64,000 nt of DNA from Azospirillum thermophilum (GTDB taxonomy: Bacteria; Pseudomonadota; Alphaproteobacteria; Azospirillales; Azospirillaceae). The stretch is taken from the NCBI RefSeq assembly GCF_003130795.1, contig NZ_CP029352.1:660001-724000 (forward strand), written 5' to 3'. Both the position numbers and the translations under genes were made by a program. The notes beneath the pieces were generated by a model. The model was not told where the DNA came from and ran no database searches. It saw only the letters and a list, made by a program, of their open reading frames with translations. Below, piece by piece: positions 1 to 8,262 of this stretch; position 1 is the stretch's first letter; the number at the start of each line of letters is the position of its first letter.

Positions 1-1
1 C

Positions 2-772
2 TACCAGCTGCCGCCGGTCTCCGGTCAGGGGCTGTTCACCAGCGGTGAGCCCGACTTCCGCCTGACCGAGCCGCACCGCACGGCCAGGGAAAGCCCGGTC
101 ATCCGGCTGGCCCACCTGCTGCGCCGGCAGGAGCTTCCCCGCCGCTTCGGCTCGGTCGGCAAGGTGCATGTCCTCCCGCTGGAGAGGCGGACCCAGTCGC
201 TGGTGATGCGGCAATCGTCGCAGGCGATCTGCGGGACCCACCGCGTCCGCACCACCTACACCCGGCGGATGCGCTCCCTGCTCGGCCATGAAACGGTCAT
301 GCCGCAGGCGGGCGAGCGCGTCATCTGCCGGCGCAACCAGAAGGACGAGGGGCTCTACAACGGGATGATCGGCACCCTGACGCGGCCGGCGGCCGAGGCG
401 ACGGGCCGCGATGCCGGGCTATGGTCGCTGGGCGTGCAGATGGAGGACGAGTTGCGGCCGCGCGGCAAGCTGATCGTCCATTCCTGGATGTTCCAGGCCC
501 ACTATGAGGAGGGGATGGTGCAGCCGCGGGTCGGCAAGGACATCCAGCTCTACGACTGGGCGTGGCTGATCACCTGCCATGCGTCCCAGGGCTCGGAGTT
601 CCCCTCGGTCACCGTGGTCGATGATTCCGCGGCCTTCCGCGAGCACCGGTGGCGGTGGCTCTACACGGCGGTCACCCGCTCGCGCGAGGAGCTGGTTCTC
701 CTGCTGCGCAACGTCGATCTCGGCGGCCCGTGGCAGATCCCCGCCTTCGACGACGGCCTGCCGTCCGGCTGA
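2..772 (+). CDS. RecD-like / Dda-type superfamily 1 DNA helicase, C-terminal part (5' end outside window)
   Basis: The reading frame is open from the window edge and ends with TGA at 770-772, so only about 256 C-terminal residues are visible. It begins inside a YQLPPV motif, the typical continuation of the GDxxQLPPV helicase motif III of RecD/Dda proteins. Near the C-terminus it carries CHASQGSEF followed by RWLYTAVTRSREEL, which match the UvrD_C_2 motifs V and VI (T/S-x-H-x-x-Q-G and YTAVTRA). The family unwinds DNA using ATP. The N-terminal Walker A region lies outside the window, so whether this is a full RecD, a RecD2 or a Dda-like helicase cannot be decided. Confidence 0.85.
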   Translation, partial: YQLPPVSGQGLFTSGEPDFRLTEPHRTARESPVIRLAHLLRRQELPRRFGSVGKVHVLPLERRTQSLVMRQSSQAICGTHRVRTTYTRRMRSLLGHETVMPQAGERVICRRNQKDEGLYNGMIGTLTRPAAEATGRDAGLWSLGVQMEDELRPRGKLIVHSWMFQAHYEEGMVQPRVGKDIQLYDWAWLITCHASQGSEFPSVTVVDDSAAFREHRWRWLYTAVTRSREELVLLLRNVDLGGPWQIPAFDDGLPSG

Positions 773-785
773 GGCCGGGGTACGG

Positions 786-1082
786 TCACTCCGCCCCGGC
801 CGGGATCATCAGGTTCGTCAGGGCCCAGCTCCGCGCCTCGGCCGCCCGTTCCCCCTCGAACACCTTGTGCAGATGGACCAGCAGGCGGTTCGCCCCCTCC
901 TCCTGCAGCACGCGGTAGACGTGGGTCCACGGGCCGTGGCGGCGGTGGACGACGACATGGACGGTGGCGCCGACGTAGCGTCCGCCCTTGCGCGGCGGCG
1001 GACAGGATCCGACCTGGAAGGCGCTGTCGTCCGGTCCGAGGACGAGCGAGAGGTCGGGGGCGGTGACAATGGCGTCCGGCAT
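786..1082 (-). CDS. conserved small protein of unknown function (98 aa)
   Basis: I do not recognise this protein. It is 98 residues, soluble, with a central VHVVVHRRHGPWTHVYRVLQ stretch that looks like beta strands and no signal peptide or membrane segment. A strong Shine-Dalgarno (AAGGAGGGA) sits about 6 nt before the ATG at 1082, which argues for a real gene. It converges on the helicase gene, with 13 nt between the two stop codons. Confidence 0.6.
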   Translation of the reverse strand: MPDAIVTAPDLSLVLGPDDSAFQVGSCPPPRKGGRYVGATVHVVVHRRHGPWTHVYRVLQEEGANRLLVHLHKVFEGERAAEARSWALTNLMIPAGAE

Positions 1083-1201
1083 TCGGTCCCTCCTTATCGA
1101 CGGTCAGGAGGGCTGACGCAGTGGCGCGGTCCCGTTTGGTTGCCGGTACGGCCACATCCTCCCTCGCGGGAGCACCACCTTGCCCGGGTCGGCAGGTTGG
1201 T

Positions 1202-1219
1202 GTTGGGCGCCAGCCCAAC
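1202..1219. other. short perfect hairpin between two minus-strand genes
   Basis: GTTGGGC-GCCA-GCCCAAC is a 7-bp stem with a 4-nt loop in the gap downstream of lrgB. No T-tract follows on either strand, so it is a weak candidate for a transcript end or mRNA-stabilising hairpin. The rest of the 1083-1324 gap shows nothing clear. Confidence 0.3.
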
Positions 1220-1324
1220 TCTTGATGCTGCGATGACGTATACTAAAGACCACGCCTGCTCCGCAAGCCGGGAACCGGGCGGCTTCCGCATGGCCGTCCC
1301 CCGCGGAACGCCGCCCGCTCCCCC

Positions 1325-2041
1325 TCAGGGGGCGAGGCAATAGGCGATGGCAGGCGCGGCGAGGACGTTGAGCAGCCCGACCAGCACCATGACGAGCCCG
1401 GCGATCGAGCCTTCCTCCCGGCCGATCTCGTGCGCCTTGGCGGTGCCGGCACCATGGGCGCCGACGCCGAACAGCGCGCCGCGGGCGAGCGAGGTGCGGA
1501 TCGGCAGCCAGCCCAGCAGCAGTTCGCCCAGCACGGCGCCGAGGACGCCGGTCGCCACCACGAACACCGCGGTCAGGTCCGGGATGCCGCCGATCTCGCC
1601 GGAGACCGTCATGGCGAAGGGCGTGCTGATGGACCGCGGCAGCAGGCTGAGCCGCAGCGTGCCGTCCAGGCCGAGGACGGTGGCGAGCGCCCAGCCGGTC
1701 AGGATGGCGGTCGTGGTGCCGGCCAGCATGCCGGCGATCAGCACCGGCCAGTGCCGGCGGATGATCGCGCGCTGCTCGTAGATCGGGATGGCGAAGGCGA
1801 CCGTCGCCGGGCCGAGCAGGCCGATCAGCCAGCCGGTGCCGCGGATGTACTCGCGATAGCTGACATGGAAGGCCAGCACGGCCAGAATCAGCAGGGCCGG
1901 CGTCACCAGCAGCGGCATCAGCCAGGGAACCCGCCGCCGCCGGTACAGGCGCTTTGCCACGAGATAGAAACCGATCGTGGCGGCGGACCAGACCGACGCC
2001 TGGACCAGCGGTTCATCCAGCAACGGAATTGGCAGAGCCAT
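1325..2041 (-). CDS. lrgB: LrgB/CidB family membrane protein
   Basis: This 238-residue multi-pass membrane protein matches the LrgB/CidB (YohK) family in length and pattern. The conserved block around residues 125-160 includes SLLPRSISTPFA and the GGIPDLTAVFV stretch. GALFGVGAHGAGTAKAHEIG, toward the C-terminus, is the family's signature loop. CidB/LrgB proteins act with CidA/LrgA in holin/antiholin-like control of murein hydrolase export, or in transport of small organic acids. The ATG overlaps the 3' end of the upstream lrgA-like gene by 29 nt, so the two are translationally coupled. Confidence 0.9.
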   Translation of the reverse strand: MALPIPLLDEPLVQASVWSAATIGFYLVAKRLYRRRRVPWLMPLLVTPALLILAVLAFHVSYREYIRGTGWLIGLLGPATVAFAIPIYEQRAIIRRHWPVLIAGMLAGTTTAILTGWALATVLGLDGTLRLSLLPRSISTPFAMTVSGEIGGIPDLTAVFVVATGVLGAVLGELLLGWLPIRTSLARGALFGVGAHGAGTAKAHEIGREEGSIAGLVMVLVGLLNVLAAPAIAYCLAP

Positions 2042-2429
2042 GCTTCGATCTCCAGGTGTAGCACAGGTCGACGGTGACGGCCGTGACGGCCATGACCGCG
2101 AGCGTGCCGCCGGCGATGACGACGAGGATCTTGAGGCCGAGCAGCCCGAGCAACTCCCGGTGGTCGGTCAGCGCCAGGACGGCGGGCACGAAGAACAGCA
2201 GCATCTCGGCGAGCAGCCATTCGGCGCCGCGCCGCATGCTGCGCAGGCTGAGGCGGTGGCTGGCGAGCAGCGCCAGGACGATCGCCATGCCGACGATGCC
2301 GCCGGGCACGGGCAGGTGGGTCAGGCGGACCAGCGCCTCGCCGGCCAGCCAGAACAGGGCGATGAAGCCGGTCTGGAGAAGCCGGCTGCGGCGGACTCTG
2401 CGGAGAAGCAGGAGATGGATGCGGGTCAT
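2013..2429 (-). CDS. lrgA: CidA/LrgA family holin-like protein
   Basis: A small four-helix membrane protein (138 aa from the ATG at 2429; a GTG at 2477 in the same frame would add 16 residues). The HLPVPGGIVGMAIVLALL segment corresponds to the family's conserved LPIPGSVIGM motif, and it is followed by a membrane-embedded FFVPAVLAL segment. It is thought to form a holin-like pore working with the LrgB partner encoded just downstream. The ATG start was chosen because family members are usually 115-140 residues. It is divergent from a LysR gene, the arrangement seen for cidABC with cidR. Confidence 0.85.
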   Translation of the reverse strand: MTRIHLLLLRRVRRSRLLQTGFIALFWLAGEALVRLTHLPVPGGIVGMAIVLALLASHRLSLRSMRRGAEWLLAEMLLFFVPAVLALTDHRELLGLLGLKILVVIAGGTLAVMAVTAVTVDLCYTWRSKHGSANSVAG

Positions 2430-2514
2430 CGGGGGGACGGCGATCTGCGGTCGTTGTCCCTGGAATGTATGCCGCACCGCGCTATGATCAAAATGACTTG
2501 TCCGACTAGAATCA

Positions 2515-2529
2515 ATTCCATTATGGAAT
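2515..2529. promoter_or_regulatory. palindromic operator candidate between lrgAB and the LysR gene
   Basis: ATTCCA-TTA-TGGAAT is a perfect 6-bp inverted repeat just upstream of the LysR ATG at 2534. Further TGGAAT copies occur at 2461-2466 and 2535-2540. Its place in the divergent gap suggests binding by the LysR protein with autoregulation. This is inferred from symmetry and position only. Confidence 0.45.
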
Positions 2530-2533
2530 GAGC

Positions 2534-3436
2534 ATGGAATTCAGGACGCTCCGCGCCTTCGTCGAGGTCGTGCGCCAGGGGGGATTCTCCCAGGCGGCGA
2601 AGGTCGTCTTCGCCACCCAGTCGACGGTCAGCAAGGCGGTGAAACAGCTCGAGGATGAGCTCGGCGTGCCGCTGCTCGACCGCAACGGCCACCGCAGCAC
2701 GCTGACCGCTCCCGGCGAGATCGTCTACCGGCAGGCCCTGCGCATGCTGGCGCAGCGCGACGAGCTGCTGGCGGAGCTGGACGATCTGCGCGGGCTGCAG
2801 CGGGGCACGCTGCGGCTCGGCCTGCCGCCCATCGGCTCCAGCACGCTGATCGCGCCGCTCTTCGCGACCTATCGCCAGCGCCACCCGCGCATCGACATCC
2901 GGCTGGTCGAGCATGGCAGCGACCGGCTGGAGGAAATCCTGCTGGCCGGCGACATCGACATCGCCGCGTCGCTACTGCCGGTCGCCGAGGATTTCGAGTG
3001 GCAGGAGATCTGCCGCGAGCCGCTGGTCGCCCTGCTGCCGGCGGGCCATGCGCTGGCCGGCCGGCCGGGCGTGACCCTGCTCGACCTCCGGGACATGCCG
3101 TTCCTGCTGTTCGAGACCGGCTTCGCGCTCAACCGGATCATCCTGGGAGCCTGCCGCAGCCGCGGTTTCGAACCGGTGGTTTCCGTGCGGAGCAGCCAGA
3201 TCGACTTCGTCGTCGAACTGGTCGCCGCCCGGCTCGGCGTCGCCTTCCTGCCGCGGATGATCGCGCTGCAGCGGGCGCATCCCGGCGTCGTCCGGGTGCT
3301 GCTGGAGGCGCCGGAGACCGACTGGATCATGGCAATGGTCTGGCGGCGCGGCGCCTATCTGTCGAACGCCGCGCGGGCGTGGCTCGACCTCGTCCGCTCG
3401 GTCTTCCCGGCCGGCGGCGGCAACCCGTCCCGCTGA
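2534..3436 (+). CDS. LysR-family transcriptional regulator, CidR-like
   Basis: A 300-residue LysR-type regulator with an N-terminal winged helix-turn-helix (residues about 3-60, including GGFSQAAKVV and TQSTVSKAVKQLEDELG) and a LysR substrate-binding domain from about residue 90. The ATG at 2534 was preferred over the one at 2528 because GGAATGAG lies at a good spacing before it and MEFRTLRAF is a typical LysR start. It is divergent from the lrgAB pair and probably controls it, as CidR does in Gram-positive bacteria. Its last codons lie inside a 14-bp tandem repeat. Confidence 0.85.
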   Translation: MEFRTLRAFVEVVRQGGFSQAAKVVFATQSTVSKAVKQLEDELGVPLLDRNGHRSTLTAPGEIVYRQALRMLAQRDELLAELDDLRGLQRGTLRLGLPPIGSSTLIAPLFATYRQRHPRIDIRLVEHGSDRLEEILLAGDIDIAASLLPVAEDFEWQEICREPLVALLPAGHALAGRPGVTLLDLRDMPFLLFETGFALNRIILGACRSRGFEPVVSVRSSQIDFVVELVAARLGVAFLPRMIALQRAHPGVVRVLLEAPETDWIMAMVWRRGAYLSNAARAWLDLVRSVFPAGGGNPSR

Positions 3437-3482
3437 GCTCGTCCCGCTGAGCCCGTCCCGCTGAGCCTGTCCCGCTGAGCCC
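3427..3482 (+). repeat. four tandem copies of a 14-bp repeat
   Basis: Units of GTCCCGCTGAGCYY begin at 3427, 3441, 3455 and 3469, differing only at the last two positions. The first copy contains the final codons and TGA of the LysR gene; the rest are non-coding. It looks like slippage duplication of the gene end. Confidence 0.85.
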
Positions 3483-3504
3483 GGGCGCCTGCTATGCTGC
3501 GGTC

Positions 3505-4125
3505 ATGACCGTCCTGCCCGATCCTCCGCTCCTCGCGATCACCGACCGCCGACAGGCAGCCCTGCCGCTTCCCGACCTGGCGGAGCGGCTGTTCGCGTCC
3601 GGGCTGCGCTGGTTGTCGCTGCGCGAGAAGGACCTGCCGGCGGATCAGCTCCTGGCCCTGGCGGGCGCGGTGCTGCAGCGGGCGCGCCGGCACGGGGCGC
3701 GGCTGACGCTGCATGGCGAGGCACGGCTGGCGTTGGCCGCGGGGGCGGACGGGGTTCATCTGCCGGATGGCGGCGACGCCGTGGCGGCCCGGCGGCTCCT
3801 CGGACCGCGCGCCCTGATCGGCGTCTCCTGCCATGACCGGGAGAGGCTGCTGCGGGCGGCGGGGGAGGGGGCGGACTACGCGACCCTGTCGCCGGTCTTC
3901 GCGACGGCCAGCAAGCCGGGCTACGGGCCGGCGCTGGGGCCGGATCTGCTGCGGCGGATGGTCGCCGGCGTGCCCATTCCCGTCCTGGCGCTGGGCGGGG
4001 TGGAGGCGGGGAACCTTGCCGGCTGTCTGGAGGCCGGTGCGGCTGGCGCCGCCGTCATGGGGACCCTGATGCGCGATCCGGACGGCCTGCCGGCGCTGCT
4101 CCGCGAGGTCGGTCAGCGGGCGTAG
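3505..4125 (+). CDS. thiE: thiamine phosphate synthase (ThiE/TenI family)
   Basis: A 206-residue TIM-barrel protein. It shows ITDR near the N-terminus, LSLREKDL, GADGVHLP, IGVSCHD, the long phosphate loop around SPVFATASKPGYGP, and ALGGV, all in the order of ThiE/TenI proteins. ThiE joins hydroxymethylpyrimidine pyrophosphate and thiazole phosphate to make thiamine phosphate. The dinucleotide pattern LREKDL rather than the more common LRxKx cannot exclude a TenI (thiazole tautomerase-like) paralogue. No other thiamine genes are nearby. It overlaps tail to tail by 13 nt with the following thioesterase gene. Confidence 0.85.
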   Translation: MTVLPDPPLLAITDRRQAALPLPDLAERLFASGLRWLSLREKDLPADQLLALAGAVLQRARRHGARLTLHGEARLALAAGADGVHLPDGGDAVAARRLLGPRALIGVSCHDRERLLRAAGEGADYATLSPVFATASKPGYGPALGPDLLRRMVAGVPIPVLALGGVEAGNLAGCLEAGAAGAAVMGTLMRDPDGLPALLREVGQRA

Positions 4126-4655
4126 CGGACTCCGGCGGTGCCGGGCATGCGCAGCGCCCGGCCGGCGCAGGCGTCGCAGGCCGTCTGGTAGGCCTGCAGG
4201 CTGGCGCGCAGATCGTCGGGCAGGGGGATCGAGCCGAAGCCTTCCAGGGCCGTCGCCACCACCGTCAGCCGGCCGCACAGCCGCACCGCGCCGCCCACCT
4301 CGCCGTTGATCCGCAGATCGATGGAGCTGCGGCCGATCCGTTCGATCATCACGCCCAGGGTCAGCGTCTCGCCCATGCGGCTGGGGATCACGAAATCGCA
4401 CTCGGCATGGACGATCGGCAGGCCGATCCGCCGCTCGACGATCAGGTCGGCGTAGTTGATGCCCAGCCCGTGGGTGAACCAGTCCTCCACGACGCCATTG
4501 AACATGTCGAAATAGACCGGGAAATAGACGATTCCGGCCGGGTCGGTGTGGGAGAACCGGATGGGCCGCTGCACGCGGAAGGCGCCCGCGGGAAGCGGAA
4601 GATGCCGTGCCGGCGACCGGCGGTCGTTGGTCGGCAGTCCGAGTGTGTCGGGCAT
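4113..4655 (-). CDS. hot-dog fold acyl-CoA thioesterase, 4-hydroxybenzoyl-CoA thioesterase-like
   Basis: This is a 180-residue protein. The segment FSHTDPAGIVYFPVYFDMFN around residues 33-52 matches the active-site region of 4-hydroxybenzoyl-CoA thioesterases (D-x-x-G-x-V/I-x-F with catalytic Asp). The rest fits one hot-dog domain, with the core strand GETLTLGVMIERIGRSSIDL. It likely hydrolyses an aromatic or short acyl-CoA in the cytoplasm; the substrate cannot be named. The first ~25 residues precede the domain, and there is no clear ribosome site, so the start could lie a little downstream. Confidence 0.8.
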   Translation of the reverse strand: MPDTLGLPTNDRRSPARHLPLPAGAFRVQRPIRFSHTDPAGIVYFPVYFDMFNGVVEDWFTHGLGINYADLIVERRIGLPIVHAECDFVIPSRMGETLTLGVMIERIGRSSIDLRINGEVGGAVRLCGRLTVVATALEGFGSIPLPDDLRASLQAYQTACDACAGRALRMPGTAGVRYAR

Positions 4656-4697
4656 GTTCGGCGCTGGTCCTGCGCTGGTGGTCCGGTCAGAGATGAC

Positions 4698-4723
4698 GAT
4701 ATGGTACCGACAATTCGTATATC
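4698..4723. promoter_or_regulatory. possible operator in the thioesterase/rraA divergent gap
   Basis: GATAT and ATATC form 5-bp inverted arms around a 16-nt AT-richer core (GGTACCGACAATTCGT) in an otherwise GC-rich gap (4656-4859). The local base composition suggests a promoter. Weak evidence. Confidence 0.25.
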
Positions 4724-4859
4724 AAACGTTTAAGCCGGCAAAAACTTCTGCCGGCCGTCACGGTCCCGGGCGGTGCGACCGTTGCGGCCCTTGCCTTGGG
4801 CGGGGCTTTGGCGCAAGACGTCCGGGAAACACACGACAAACAGCCGCGGAGCCGCCGAG

Positions 4860-5369
4860 ATGACCACCGGGAAGGTCCCCCCTGTCGCCACCTGCGACCT
4901 GTTCGACACCTTCAAGGATGCCGCCCGCTTCGTGCTGCCGGGCTTGCGCGACTTCGGGGCGGTGACCCGCTTCGCCGGGCCGGTGGTCACGGTCAAGTGC
5001 TTCGAGGACAATTCCCGCGTCAAGGAACTGCTGGCGACCCCCGGCCAGGGGCGCGTGCTGGTGGTGGACGGGGCCGGCAGCCTGCGCTGCGCGCTGATGG
5101 GCGACATGATCGCGGCGTCGGCCGTCAAGAACGGCTGGGCCGGCGTGGTCATCTGGGGCTGCGTGCGGGATGTCGGCGAATTGGCGACGCTCAACCTCGG
5201 CATCAAGGCCTTGGGATCCATTCCGCGCGCCTCCACCCGACGGGATCAGGGACTTGTCGATGTCCCGGTGGAACTGCCCGGCGCCATGGTGAAACCCGGC
5301 GATTTCTTGTTCGCCGATGAGGACGGCATCGTCCTGCTCACCCCGGAACAAGCTGCAGGCCTAAAATAA
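4860..5369 (+). CDS. RraA-family protein (4-hydroxy-4-methyl-2-oxoglutarate aldolase / RNase E regulator-like)
   Basis: A 169-residue protein with the RraA fold. It has TCDLFDTF near the N-terminus, VVDGAGSLRCALMGDMIA, GWAGVVIWGCVRDVGEL and the late VKPGDFLFADEDGIVLL motif. The G-x-x-R-D element is that of the aldolases. RraA-like proteins either bind RNase E or cleave 4-hydroxy-4-methyl-2-oxoglutarate and oxaloacetate. Sequence alone does not separate the two roles. The ATG at 4860 was chosen because homology begins there, although the frame stays open upstream. Confidence 0.85.
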   Translation: MTTGKVPPVATCDLFDTFKDAARFVLPGLRDFGAVTRFAGPVVTVKCFEDNSRVKELLATPGQGRVLVVDGAGSLRCALMGDMIAASAVKNGWAGVVIWGCVRDVGELATLNLGIKALGSIPRASTRRDQGLVDVPVELPGAMVKPGDFLFADEDGIVLLTPEQAAGLK

Positions 5370-5383
5370 CTCTGTGGCCTGAA

Positions 5384-5410
5384 ATGGTCATACCATGGAC
5401 AGGTAATACC
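5384..5410. promoter_or_regulatory. two GGT-N3-ACC sites upstream of acnB
   Basis: ATGGT-CAT-ACCAT (5384-5396, perfect 5-bp arms) is followed by GGT-AAT-ACC (5402-5410). The form TGGT-N3-ACCA resembles operators of FadR-type GntR regulators. They sit about 95-120 nt before the predicted acnB transcription start, too far for simple repression. Confidence 0.35.
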
Positions 5411-5467
5411 AGTACAAGGGCTGCACTTGCTTCAAGCTGATCGCTGTGGCGAAGCCGGTGCGCCCCC

Positions 5468-5502
5468 TTGCGCTTTGATTTGGTCGGCGATATAAACCGA
5501 CC
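5468..5502 (+). promoter_or_regulatory. predicted sigma-70-type promoter of acnB with a symmetric element around the -10
   Basis: TTGCGC (5468-5473) and TATAAA (5491-5496) are separated by exactly 17 nt. GGTCGG (5482-5487) and CCGACC (5497-5502) form a perfect inverted repeat that brackets the -10 box, as expected for a repressor site. The predicted start would give an untranslated leader of about 65 nt. Confidence 0.55.
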
Positions 5503-5568
5503 GGATTTCACGCGGGCCGTCTCACGGTTCCCACCCAGGGCCGGCCTTTCATTTATGAGGTACCTGCC

Positions 5569-8160
5569 GTGCTCGAAGCATACCGTCAGCACGCGGCCGA
5601 ACGCGCCGCTCTCGGAATTCCGGCCCTGCCCCTGACCGCCAAGCAGACGGCGGAGCTGATCGACCTGCTGAAGGCGCCGCCGGCCGGCGAGGAGCAGTTC
5701 CTCCTCGACCTCATCACCCACCGCGTTCCGGCCGGCGTCGACGATGCCGCCCGCGTGAAGGCCGGCTTCCTCGCCGCCGTCGCCAAGGGCAAGGACGACT
5801 GCCCGCTGATCTCCAAGGTCAAGGCGACGGAGCTGCTGGGCACCATGCTCGGCGGCTTCAACGTCCAGCCGCTGATCGACCTGCTGTCGGATGCCGAGTG
5901 CGGCGCCGCCGCCGCCGAGGGTCTGAAGAAGACCCTGCTGGTGTTCGACTTCTTCCACGACATCAAGGAGCTGGCGGACAAGGGCAACGCCAACGCCAAG
6001 GCGGTGCTGCAGTCCTGGGCCGATGCGGAGTGGTTCACCTCGCGTCCGGACGTCCCGGCCTCGATGAAGCTGACGGTCTTCAAGGTGTCGGGCGAGACCA
6101 ACACCGACGACCTGTCGCCGGCGCCGGACGCCTGGTCGCGCCCGGACATCCCGCTGCACGCGCTCGCCATGCTGAAGAACCCGCGCCCGGGCATCGAGGC
6201 GGACGAGCCGGGCGTGCGCGGCCCGACCAGGCAGCTTGAGGCGCTGAAGCAGAAGGGCAACCTGATCGCCTATGTCGGCGACGTGGTCGGCACCGGTTCC
6301 TCGCGCAAGTCCGCCACCAACTCGGTGCTGTGGTTCACCGGCGAGGACATCCCCTTCGTCCCGAACAAGCGCTTCGGCGGCGTCTGCCTCGGCACCAAGA
6401 TCGCCCCGATCTTCTACAACACCATGGAAGACGCCGGTGCGCTGCCGATCGAGCTCGACGTCGGCAAGATGGAGATGGGCGACGAGATCGAGCTGCGCCC
6501 CTATGAAGGCAAGGCCTTCAAGAACGGCGAGCTGATCGCCGAGTTCAAGGTCAAGTCGGACGTGATCTTCGACGAGGTGCGCGCCGGCGGCCGCATCCCG
6601 CTGATCATCGGCCGCGGCCTGACCGCGCGGGCCCGCGAGGCGCTGGGCCTCGCCCCGTCGACCCTGTTCCGCCAGCCGGCCGCCCCGGCCGACAGCGGCA
6701 AGGGCTTCACGCTGGCCCAGAAGATGGTCGGCCGCGCCTGCGGCCTGCCGGAAGGCAAGGGGGTCCGTCCGGGCACCTATTGCGAGCCGAAGATGACCAC
6801 GGTCGGCTCGCAGGACACCACCGGCCCGATGACCCGCGACGAGCTCAAGGATCTCGCCTGCCTGGGCTTCTCGGCCGACCTCGTGATGCAGTCCTTCTGC
6901 CATACCGCCGCTTATCCGAAGCTGGTGGACGTGAAGATGCACCACGAGCTGCCGGACTTCATCTCCACCCGCGGCGGCGTCGCGCTGCGTCCGGGCGACG
7001 GCGTCATCCACTCCTGGCTGAACCGCCTGCTGCTGCCGGACACCGTCGGCACCGGCGGCGACAGCCACACCCGCTTCCCGATCGGCATCAGCTTCCCGGC
7101 CGGCTCGGGCCTCGTCGCCTTCGCCGCCGCCACCGGCGTCATGCCGCTGGACATGCCGGAGTCGGTGCTGGTCCGCTTCAAGGGCGAGATGCAGCCGGGC
7201 GTCACCCTGCGTGACCTCGTCAACGCCATCCCGCTCTACGCGATCAAGGCCGGCCTGCTGACGGTCGAGAAGAAGGGCAAGAAGAACATCTTCTCCGGCC
7301 GCATCCTGGAGATCGAGGGTCTGCCGGACCTGAAGGTCGAGCAGGCGTTCGAGCTGACCGACGCCTCGGCCGAGCGGTCGGCGGCCGGCTGCACCGTGCT
7401 CCTGAACAAGGAGCCGATCATCGAGTACATGACCTCCAACATCACGCTGATGAAGTGGATGATCGCCAACGGGTACGCCGACGCGCGCACCCTGGAGCGC
7501 CGCATCAAGGCGATGGAGGCGTGGATCGCCAATCCGGAACTGCTGAAGCCGGACGCCGACGCCGAGTATGCCGCGGTGATCGAGATCGACCTGGCCGAGA
7601 TCAGCGAGCCGATCCTGGCCTGCCCGAACGATCCGGACGACGTGAAGACGCTGTCCGAGGTCGCCGGCGACAAGATCGACGAGGTCTTCATCGGCTCCTG
7701 CATGACCAACATCGGCCACTTCCGCGCCGCCGGCAAGATCCTGAACGGCAAGTCGGACATCCCGACCCGCCTGTGGATCGCGCCGCCGACCAAGATGGAC
7801 GCGATGATGCTGACCGAGGAAGGCTATTACGCCACCCTCGGCAAGGCGGGTGCGCGCATGGAGATGCCGGGCTGTTCGCTCTGCATGGGCAACCAGGCGC
7901 AGATCCGCAAGGGGTCGACCGCGGTCTCGACCTCGACCCGCAACTTCCCGAACCGTCTGGGCATCGACACCCGCGTCTACCTGTCCTCGGCGGAACTGGC
8001 CGCCGTCGCGGCGCTGCTCGGCAAGATCCCGAACAAGGACGAGTATCTGGCCCAGGTCGGCGTGGTGAACGAGGCTGCCTCGGACATCTACCGCTACATG
8101 AACTTCGACCAGATCCCGGCCTTCCAGGAGATCGCGGAGAAGGTGGAAGTCGCCGCCTGA
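5569..8160 (+). CDS. acnB: aconitate hydratase B
   Basis: An 863-residue protein, the usual length for AcnB, which isomerises citrate to isocitrate in the TCA cycle (and often 2-methyl-cis-aconitate). The AcnB-specific N-terminal HEAT-like domain (about residues 1-160) is followed by the swivel domain ([16 protein letters not shown]) and the catalytic domains. Cluster-binding cysteines are in [14 protein letters not shown] and [11 protein letters not shown], and the substrate region has GGDSHTRFP. The GTG start with a TGAGG ribosome site fits homology; no ATG in frame is better placed. A promoter upstream and a strong terminator downstream suggest a single-gene transcript. Confidence 0.97.
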   Translation: MLEAYRQHAAERAALGIPALPLTAKQTAELIDLLKAPPAGEEQFLLDLITHRVPAGVDDAARVKAGFLAAVAKGKDDCPLISKVKATELLGTMLGGFNVQPLIDLLSDAECGAAAAEGLKKTLLVFDFFHDIKELADKGNANAKAVLQSWADAEWFTSRPDVPASMKLTVFKVSGETNTDDLSPAPDAWSRPDIPLHALAMLKNPRPGIEADEPGVRGPTRQLEALKQKGNLIAYVGDVVGTGSSRKSATNSVLWFTGEDIPFVPNKRFGGVCLGTKIAPIFYNTMEDAGALPIELDVGKMEMGDEIELRPYEGKAFKNGELIAEFKVKSDVIFDEVRAGGRIPLIIGRGLTARAREALGLAPSTLFRQPAAPADSGKGFTLAQKMVGRACGLPEGKGVRPGTYCEPKMTTVGSQDTTGPMTRDELKDLACLGFSADLVMQSFCHTAAYPKLVDVKMHHELPDFISTRGGVALRPGDGVIHSWLNRLLLPDTVGTGGDSHTRFPIGISFPAGSGLVAFAAATGVMPLDMPESVLVRFKGEMQPGVTLRDLVNAIPLYAIKAGLLTVEKKGKKNIFSGRILEIEGLPDLKVEQAFELTDASAERSAAGCTVLLNKEPIIEYMTSNITLMKWMIANGYADARTLERRIKAMEAWIANPELLKPDADAEYAAVIEIDLAEISEPILACPNDPDDVKTLSEVAGDKIDEVFIGSCMTNIGHFRAAGKILNGKSDIPTRLWIAPPTKMDAMMLTEEGYYATLGKAGARMEMPGCSLCMGNQAQIRKGSTAVSTSTRNFPNRLGIDTRVYLSSAELAAVAALLGKIPNKDEYLAQVGVVNEAASDIYRYMNFDQIPAFQEIAEKVEVAA

Positions 8161-8198
8161 TCCATCCCCAGGCGCTCCGACCAAGCCGCTCTGACAAG

Positions 8199-8234
8199 GA
8201 AAGCCCGTCCGGCACACCGCCGGGCGGGCTTTTC
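8199..8234 (+). terminator. rho-independent terminator of acnB
   Basis: AAAGCCCGTCCGGC pairs with GCCGGGCGGGCTTT (one mismatch) across a short loop, ending in a brief T run. It begins about 40 nt after the acnB stop. Confidence 0.85.
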
Positions 8235-8262
8235 CGCGTCTCGGGAGGAGCTTACGGTCAGA

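Noticed and set aside
3483..3504. TPP riboswitch before thiE
   Set aside because: Only 22 nt of non-repeat sequence precede thiE and no CTGAGA thi-box element is present.
5384..5410. Riboswitch upstream of acnB
   Set aside because: The sites are upstream of the predicted transcription start and are simple palindromes, so they would not be in the RNA.
5338..8217. A 959-codon open frame antisense to acnB
   Set aside because: Same artefact of GC-rich third positions; acnB itself is unmistakable.
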